Assembly: GCA_009797885.1 (NCBI GenBank)
Contig: WNKP01000001.1
Coordinates: 62,001 to 126,000, forward strand
Direction: 5' to 3'
DNA from: Flavobacteriaceae bacterium GF1
GTDB taxonomy: Bacteria; Bacteroidota; Bacteroidia; Flavobacteriales; Flavobacteriaceae
Length of the DNA: 64,000 nt
The translations under genes and the position numbers were made by a program. Positions 60,114 through 64,000 of the stretch are shown here, piece after piece. Each line of letters opens with the position of its first letter. Position 1 is the stretch's first letter. The notes below the pieces were generated by a model. The model made no database searches. It was not told where the DNA came from and was given only the letters and a program-made list of their open reading frames with translations.

Positions 60114-61046
60114 ATGAAAAAAGTAATTGCCTTATCATCCCTCTTCTTGTCAATACTTCTTCCACTGCTACGGACAACCATCCAAGCACAGGAAATCCCT
60201 GATTATGGCCATAAGGTCCATTCCCAATCCTTTGGGCAACTTCCCGTACCAAAAACCTACAAGGTTCCGGAAAACGTTTCCATAGCACACTATTTTACGT
60301 TTTTGGATTCCTTGGTCCAGAACTTCAATGCCATTTCAAACTATCCGATCAACGAACATCTATTGGTAAGGTACAACCCTTGGATAATGGATACCCTGGC
60401 TAGTACGGATTACCATAAAATGAAGGAAAAGGACTCTTTTGTATACGACCAAAAGAAGCTTCATGTGCTAAAAAAGGGGCAAATTCTGCAACTTCCCGAC
60501 TCTAGTAATGTCAAACGACTGGAAAAAGCATATAAAAGTACCAGGATAGCCATCAACATCCCCGAATTCAAGCTTCGAATCTACCAAGATACCGTATTGC
60601 TGTATACGTTTCCCATACGGGTTGGCCAAAATAGGTCCAAATACCTGGCCATGGGAGACCGGGTCACCAATCTAAGGACCGTTCATGGAACAGGTCATAT
60701 TGTGGCCCATGTCAAAAATCCTGATTATTACAATCCCGCTACCGGGAAAAAATACCATGTCACCAAAAGGGATGATGAAAAGGTAACCCGACTACCACAA
60801 ATACCCTGGTTGGAAACTGAAATAAACGGTATAAGAAATGGCCAGATGATCCATCCAACAACAAACCCAAATACCTTGGGCAAGGCGTATTCCAATGGGT
60901 GTATCGGCACAAGGGAGGGTGATGCATGGATCATTTATTATCATGCTCCCATTGGGACCAAAGTTCACATTCGATATGATTTAATAATTTGGGACGAAAA
61001 AGGGAATGAAATTACCCTAAAGGATATCTATGGGTATTACCAATAA
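60114..61046 (+). CDS. Exported L,D-transpeptidase (YkuD family)
   Basis: A 310-residue periplasmic enzyme that makes 3-3 crosslinks in peptidoglycan or attaches proteins to it. A signal peptide (residues 1-24, ending IQAQE) is followed by a linker of about 110 residues, then the YkuD domain with INIPEFKLRIYQDTVLLYTF, HGTGHIV and the catalytic YSNGCIGTREGDAW (Cys). The usual Arg after GCI is replaced by Gly-Thr, with Arg two positions on. It is divergent to mlaE and under its own regulon palindrome. Confidence 0.93.
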   Translation: MKKVIALSSLFLSILLPLLRTTIQAQEIPDYGHKVHSQSFGQLPVPKTYKVPENVSIAHYFTFLDSLVQNFNAISNYPINEHLLVRYNPWIMDTLASTDYHKMKEKDSFVYDQKKLHVLKKGQILQLPDSSNVKRLEKAYKSTRIAINIPEFKLRIYQDTVLLYTFPIRVGQNRSKYLAMGDRVTNLRTVHGTGHIVAHVKNPDYYNPATGKKYHVTKRDDEKVTRLPQIPWLETEINGIRNGQMIHPTTNPNTLGKAYSNGCIGTREGDAWIIYYHAPIGTKVHIRYDLIIWDEKGNEITLKDIYGYYQ

Positions 61047-61235
61047 TGGTTTTTGGTTCTTTTTGGAAAGTATGCCTCCGCCCAAAGCGGCCCAAGAAGT
61101 CCATTGTTTTATGAACATCCAAATACCGTATCCCAGAACACCTTTGATCTTTGAATAACAGGCCAACTGCGCTATCATATGCCGTGCCCTTACCGATCAA
61201 CCTTTTAATGTTATTACTTCTATTGCAACACTTTT

Positions 61236-61249
61236 GCCTACATTACGTA
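61236..61249. repeat. Short 3'-flank repeat, copy 1
   Basis: GCCTACATTACGTA (plus strand) lies 19-32 bases after the S51 gene stop. Thirteen of 14 bases match the copy at 62053-62066 after the next gene. Confidence 0.5.
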
Positions 61250-61267
61250 TAACTTAGGTTTTGTGTG

Positions 61268-61936
61268 TTATTGATCATCTTTTTCCGTGCTATTCGTAAC
61301 TATGGCTATATCACCGCCATTCACTAAAATGGCCTGATGGTTGGTTATGGGACGCAAGTCCAAATCCAAACCATATGCAGTCACTATTTTTTCAACCGTT
61401 TTCTTAAAAGGATAATTGGTGTAATGGGGTACTGGATAAAAATCGACCATATGGAGCGCATCTGGGCTTTTTAAACTTGGTGCTTTGGTTTTGTCGTCCA
61501 TTAGTGCAACGTATTCGACATTGGGTGACATTATCATTGAACCAGCCGATTCCCCAATGTATGGTTTTCCGTTTCGGATTTGTTCAATTAGTATTTTATC
61601 CGCTCCTGTTCTCTTCAGTTCTTGAAGCAAAAAGAAGGTGTTTCCACCTGAAATATAGATGTAGTTGTTGCTTTTTAATTTATCGGCTATTTCCTGTTCG
61701 CTTGCTTGGGTCAATTCAAGTTCGTCAACCACCAATCCAAGTTCTTCAAAAGCCATTCGTGCTTCCCTGACATAGAACCTTTCATTTTCAGCAAGACTTC
61801 CCGTTGGGATAAAAGTTACGGTTTTACCTTTTAGGTTTTTGCCGGCAAAAGTTTTAAACAAAACAGCTACATCCTTAAAAGAAGAGGATAAAAACAGTTT
61901 GATCAATGGGGTGTTATCTATTCCTTTCATAATCAT
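61268..61936 (-). CDS. S51 family peptidase (dipeptidase E-like)
   Basis: A 222-residue serine peptidase of the class I glutamine amidotransferase-like fold. It has YISGGNTFFLLQEL before the nucleophile elbow YIGESAGSMIMSP (Ser), and late HYTNYPF with a His for catalysis. Cytosolic, no signal peptide. Typical members cleave Asp-X dipeptides, though this subgroup is uncharacterised. ATGs at 61936 and 61930 could start it. It stands in a region of single genes spaced by short repeats. Confidence 0.87.
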   Translation of the reverse strand: MIMKGIDNTPLIKLFLSSSFKDVAVLFKTFAGKNLKGKTVTFIPTGSLAENERFYVREARMAFEELGLVVDELELTQASEQEIADKLKSNNYIYISGGNTFFLLQELKRTGADKILIEQIRNGKPYIGESAGSMIMSPNVEYVALMDDKTKAPSLKSPDALHMVDFYPVPHYTNYPFKKTVEKIVTAYGLDLDLRPITNHQAILVNGGDIAIVTNSTEKDDQ

Positions 61937-62052
61937 TTTTTGGGGCGGGGCACAAGGGTCCTGAATTCGAACAGTATCGTATTTCTACTCGAAAATTTTT
62001 CGGTTGCGCACTGACTTTTGTTTTATGTACATATTTGAATTTTGATGCTTTG

Positions 62053-62066
62053 GCCCACATTACGTA
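62053..62066. repeat. Short 3'-flank repeat, copy 2
   Basis: GCCCACATTACGTA lies 10-23 bases after the stop of the BtrH-like gene. The copy after the S51 gene differs by one base. A vaguer relative (CCCATTGTTGGCGGTTGCGT) lies after the 63.1 kb lipoprotein gene. Confidence 0.5.
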
Positions 62067-62075
62067 GCGCCAATG

Positions 62076-63062
62076 TCACGCACAAGCATAGCGTAGTTTT
62101 TCCATTGTTTGCTTCTCATTTTTTGCCAGTTCAATGAAGGTTTCGGAGGCCTTGTTCAGGTATTTTTCATCTTTTGTTTCTCCAATTTTCAAGAACAAGG
62201 TTGAAATTTTATTCCATTGCATGGCGTGTTCCCTAAATTCCAAATATCCGCTGTTCAGTTCTTTCATTCCAGTTAATTCGTAGGCTTCTTTTAAAAAATC
62301 CCGATACAGATTTCTAAACAATGCGCCGCCTGTTCCTGCGCGTTCCATTAACATTGCCGTAGTCTGAAATTCACCTTGTACATCATCACTTTCCTTGAAC
62401 CATTTTTTAATTTCAGACGCCGTCTTTTCCATGCCTTTATGGCCCAGGTTTTTTATGGGTGGATTGAGAAAGTCCGTTGCGTTATTGTAAATGGCTTTTT
62501 TAATCACCGGCTCTAGGTCTGGCAATTTCGTGGTTTGTTCTATCGTAAAACTTAAATTTCTGGAAGACATTGGTCCTTTTTCATTCCTTGCCAATTCAAG
62601 ATTTCTTAACATTGTACGTGCCAGTCCCCCTTGTTGGTCCGTATCGTTCAAGTAAGCGTGCGTATCATCATATCCATAAATCGTTACATAATGACCGGCA
62701 AAATGAATTTTGTTGGTAAAATAATCCAAATGGTAGCAATCCAATTTCAGCCCGACCGCCTTCCCGTTAGCAAGTGGTACTTTGATATTTTGCCAAGCCT
62801 TCCTTAAAGAGGACGTTTCTTTTGATTCCAATTTTAAATGTAGATTCCGACAAATATTTTCAGTTAGCTTGTCTGTTTTGATACGTCCACCGATAAACGG
62901 AAAATCCATTAGTTTCATATTCCAGAATATATAGCCCAATCCTTCCCCTATTCCAAAAAGCATTGGTTCGGACAGTTCAATTCCTATTTGTTTTAAAAGA
63001 CTTCCCGTTGCCGTGGTTTCGCAATGTTGTCCTTTAAAGGGTTTAAAATTGGCTATTTTCAT
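62076..63062 (-). CDS. BtrH N-terminal domain protein (DUF4872-like)
   Basis: A 328-residue cytosolic protein. Residues 1-135 resemble the BtrH N-terminal cysteine-peptidase-like fold (FKPFKGQHCETTATGSLLKQ with Cys14; HFAGHYVTIYGYDDTHAYLN with a His and an Asp), so a Cys-His-Asp triad is plausible. The C-terminal half matches DUF4872 in being all-helical (MLMERAGTGGALFRNLYRDF). BtrH acts as an acyltransferase in butirosin synthesis, and relatives occur in peptide and antibiotic clusters. No carrier protein is seen here, so the substrate is unknown. Confidence 0.82.
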   Translation of the reverse strand: MKIANFKPFKGQHCETTATGSLLKQIGIELSEPMLFGIGEGLGYIFWNMKLMDFPFIGGRIKTDKLTENICRNLHLKLESKETSSLRKAWQNIKVPLANGKAVGLKLDCYHLDYFTNKIHFAGHYVTIYGYDDTHAYLNDTDQQGGLARTMLRNLELARNEKGPMSSRNLSFTIEQTTKLPDLEPVIKKAIYNNATDFLNPPIKNLGHKGMEKTASEIKKWFKESDDVQGEFQTTAMLMERAGTGGALFRNLYRDFLKEAYELTGMKELNSGYLEFREHAMQWNKISTLFLKIGETKDEKYLNKASETFIELAKNEKQTMEKLRYACA

Positions 63063-63103
63063 AGGCGTCCCTTTTGTAGATACCCATTGTTGGCGGTTGC
63101 GTT

Positions 63104-63451
63104 TTATTGTTTTGTCAATGTGTATTTATCTCCATTGTTTTTGGTCAAAATGAGCGTGCTTCCATTTAAACTATAATTCCATTCCTCATTTAAAATCAAA
63201 GTCCAATCAAAATCGGCAGTCCAAAAACATTCATCAGTAAACGTAATTGAATCGTTGGAAATGGAATAATTTCCACTGCAAATTGCGGGGAATACCTCTG
63301 TGTCACTTTCACCGGAGTACATACCATCGTTCAAATTTAGTGTAACATTGGAAGTATTTCCGTTGCGTTCAAAAATTCCGGTATACGCTCCATCAATATC
63401 AGGTTCAATAGTATCGTCATCGTTTTTGCAAGCCAATACGATAAATACCAT
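63104..63451 (-). CDS. Small lipocalin-like lipoprotein, weak start
   Basis: A 115-residue protein with lipobox FIVLACKNDDD followed by a beta-rich body (YTGIFERNGNTSNVTLNLND; LILNEEWNYSLNGSTLILTK) ending YTLTKQ, like small lipocalin-type Bacteroidota lipoproteins. The ATG gives a signal of only eight residues before the Cys. The open frame continues upstream as STKEKFLIPIC, which would make a normal signal but has no usual start codon. Either the start is non-standard or a start was lost. Confidence 0.55.
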   Translation of the reverse strand: MVFIVLACKNDDDTIEPDIDGAYTGIFERNGNTSNVTLNLNDGMYSGESDTEVFPAICSGNYSISNDSITFTDECFWTADFDWTLILNEEWNYSLNGSTLILTKNNGDKYTLTKQ

Positions 63452-63667
63452 GCAGATTGGAATTAAGAATTTTTCCTTCGTACTACTTTTTTATAAAATC
63501 CATTTTTAGTCAAATTTGCCTCTTAAAGGCACCAAAATCATTGCGCCATTGATTTCGCTTCAATGGCTCATCGTCCTTATTGGTGGTTCGTTGTTTTATT
63601 TCCATCTAATGGCAAAAGCCATAATGAGTTTTGCAATAAAAAGAACAAGCATTAGATGGACTATCGG

Positions 63668-64000
63668 TTATATTTCACTAACCAAAAACGATGACGTAAG
63701 CCCAACAGCCATAAAGAATGCGCCACATACCCTTTGCTTGGGATGTTCTTTAATGTGATTCACTACAATCATTGCCATTAGGGTATAAGTTGAAATGATT
63801 GCTACGGCCATTACATTTTCTGGAAAAAGCCAAACCAAAACCAGCGGCTGGATGACATGCAATACAATGAAAATGGATCGTGCCTTCGGCTTGTCACTGT
63901 AATACTTAGTGGTGCCCTCCGTGAAGTTGGAAACCACACCTCCCGATAAATCAAATACAAGAATTCCAAGGATTACAAACTTGTATGTTCCATCAAAGGA
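63668..64000 (-). CDS. Hypothetical membrane protein, 3' part
   Basis: The frame is open to the right edge of the window, so the start lies outside it. About 110 residues are seen, with three or four hydrophobic segments (FVILGILVFDLSGGVVSNF; IFIVLHVIQPLVLVWLFP; VMAVAIISTYTLMAMIVVNH; VCGAFFMAVGLTSSFLVSEI). I do not recognise the family. A GTG at 63937 could be read as a start, but the coding sequence clearly continues upstream. Confidence 0.6.
   Translation of the reverse strand, partial: SFDGTYKFVILGILVFDLSGGVVSNFTEGTTKYYSDKPKARSIFIVLHVIQPLVLVWLFPENVMAVAIISTYTLMAMIVVNHIKEHPKQRVCGAFFMAVGLTSSFLVSEI

Noticed and set aside
62053-63121. Possible integron attC sites between the right-end genes
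   Set aside because: The shared part is only 14 bases, and no paired core sites or integrase were seen; it is kept only as a short repeat observation.

Overview
The window looks like chromosomal DNA of a marine Flavobacteriaceae bacterium (Bacteroidota). The evidence is gene content (DUF6090 and DUF4230 proteins, 870-residue AlaS, long aromatic amino acid hydroxylase, LemA/TPM operon, TPR-containing AraC regulator, GG-leader peptide with a VKOR protein) and promoters of the Bacteroidota type TAnnTTTG. Genus cannot be settled from sequence alone. No integrase, transposase, CRISPR array or rRNA was seen.

Layout. 1-16.7 kb is mostly housekeeping: aromatic amino acid hydroxylase, alaS, an M23 peptidase, MerR, LemA plus two TPM proteins, der, era and a sodium:alanine symporter. 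16.75-17.26 kb holds an initiator tRNA surrounded by broken pieces of the same tRNA, REP-like palindromes and terminator hairpins. 17.3-27.3 kb is accessory. It contains a six-cysteine GG-leader peptide gene, a C39-like/VKOR/thioredoxin fusion and an orphan LytTR regulator, then NAD synthase, a DoxX pair, Dps and a fasciclin protein. Degenerate copies of the tRNA-flanking repeat recur at 21.3 and 27.2 kb. 27.3-31.0 kb carries a hydrolase lipoprotein and an AraC/TPR regulator.

31.3-61 kb reads as one stress island. A LOV-containing histidine kinase (36.1 kb) and a response regulator fused to a CRP/FNR-type DNA-binding half (38.7 kb) sit inside it. Around them I find 11 copies of a palindrome TGAY-N4-RTCA. 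Each lies 29.5-30.5 bp upstream of a recognisable -7 element, so near position -41, the class II activator position of CRP/FNR proteins. Together they make 12 promoters. These would drive a CaCA antiporter, Hsp20 plus a Ca2+-type P-ATPase, a BON protein, FtsH, a lipoprotein operon, a 2TM protein, a flavin reductase/M20/DUF1611/class II ribonucleotide reductase operon, dodecin, a bactofilin-like/hydrolase/phosphoribosyltransferase operon, a small acidic protein, an MlaEFD operon and an L,D-transpeptidase. I infer one light-, redox- or ligand-sensing two-component regulon and regard it as the main discovery.

Other notable items are a methyltransferase/archease/RtcB RNA-repair operon, a decayed phosphoenolpyruvate synthase gene, two unannotated small ORFs next to regulon promoters, and at the right end an S51 peptidase, a BtrH-like protein and two hypothetical genes spaced by short repeats.
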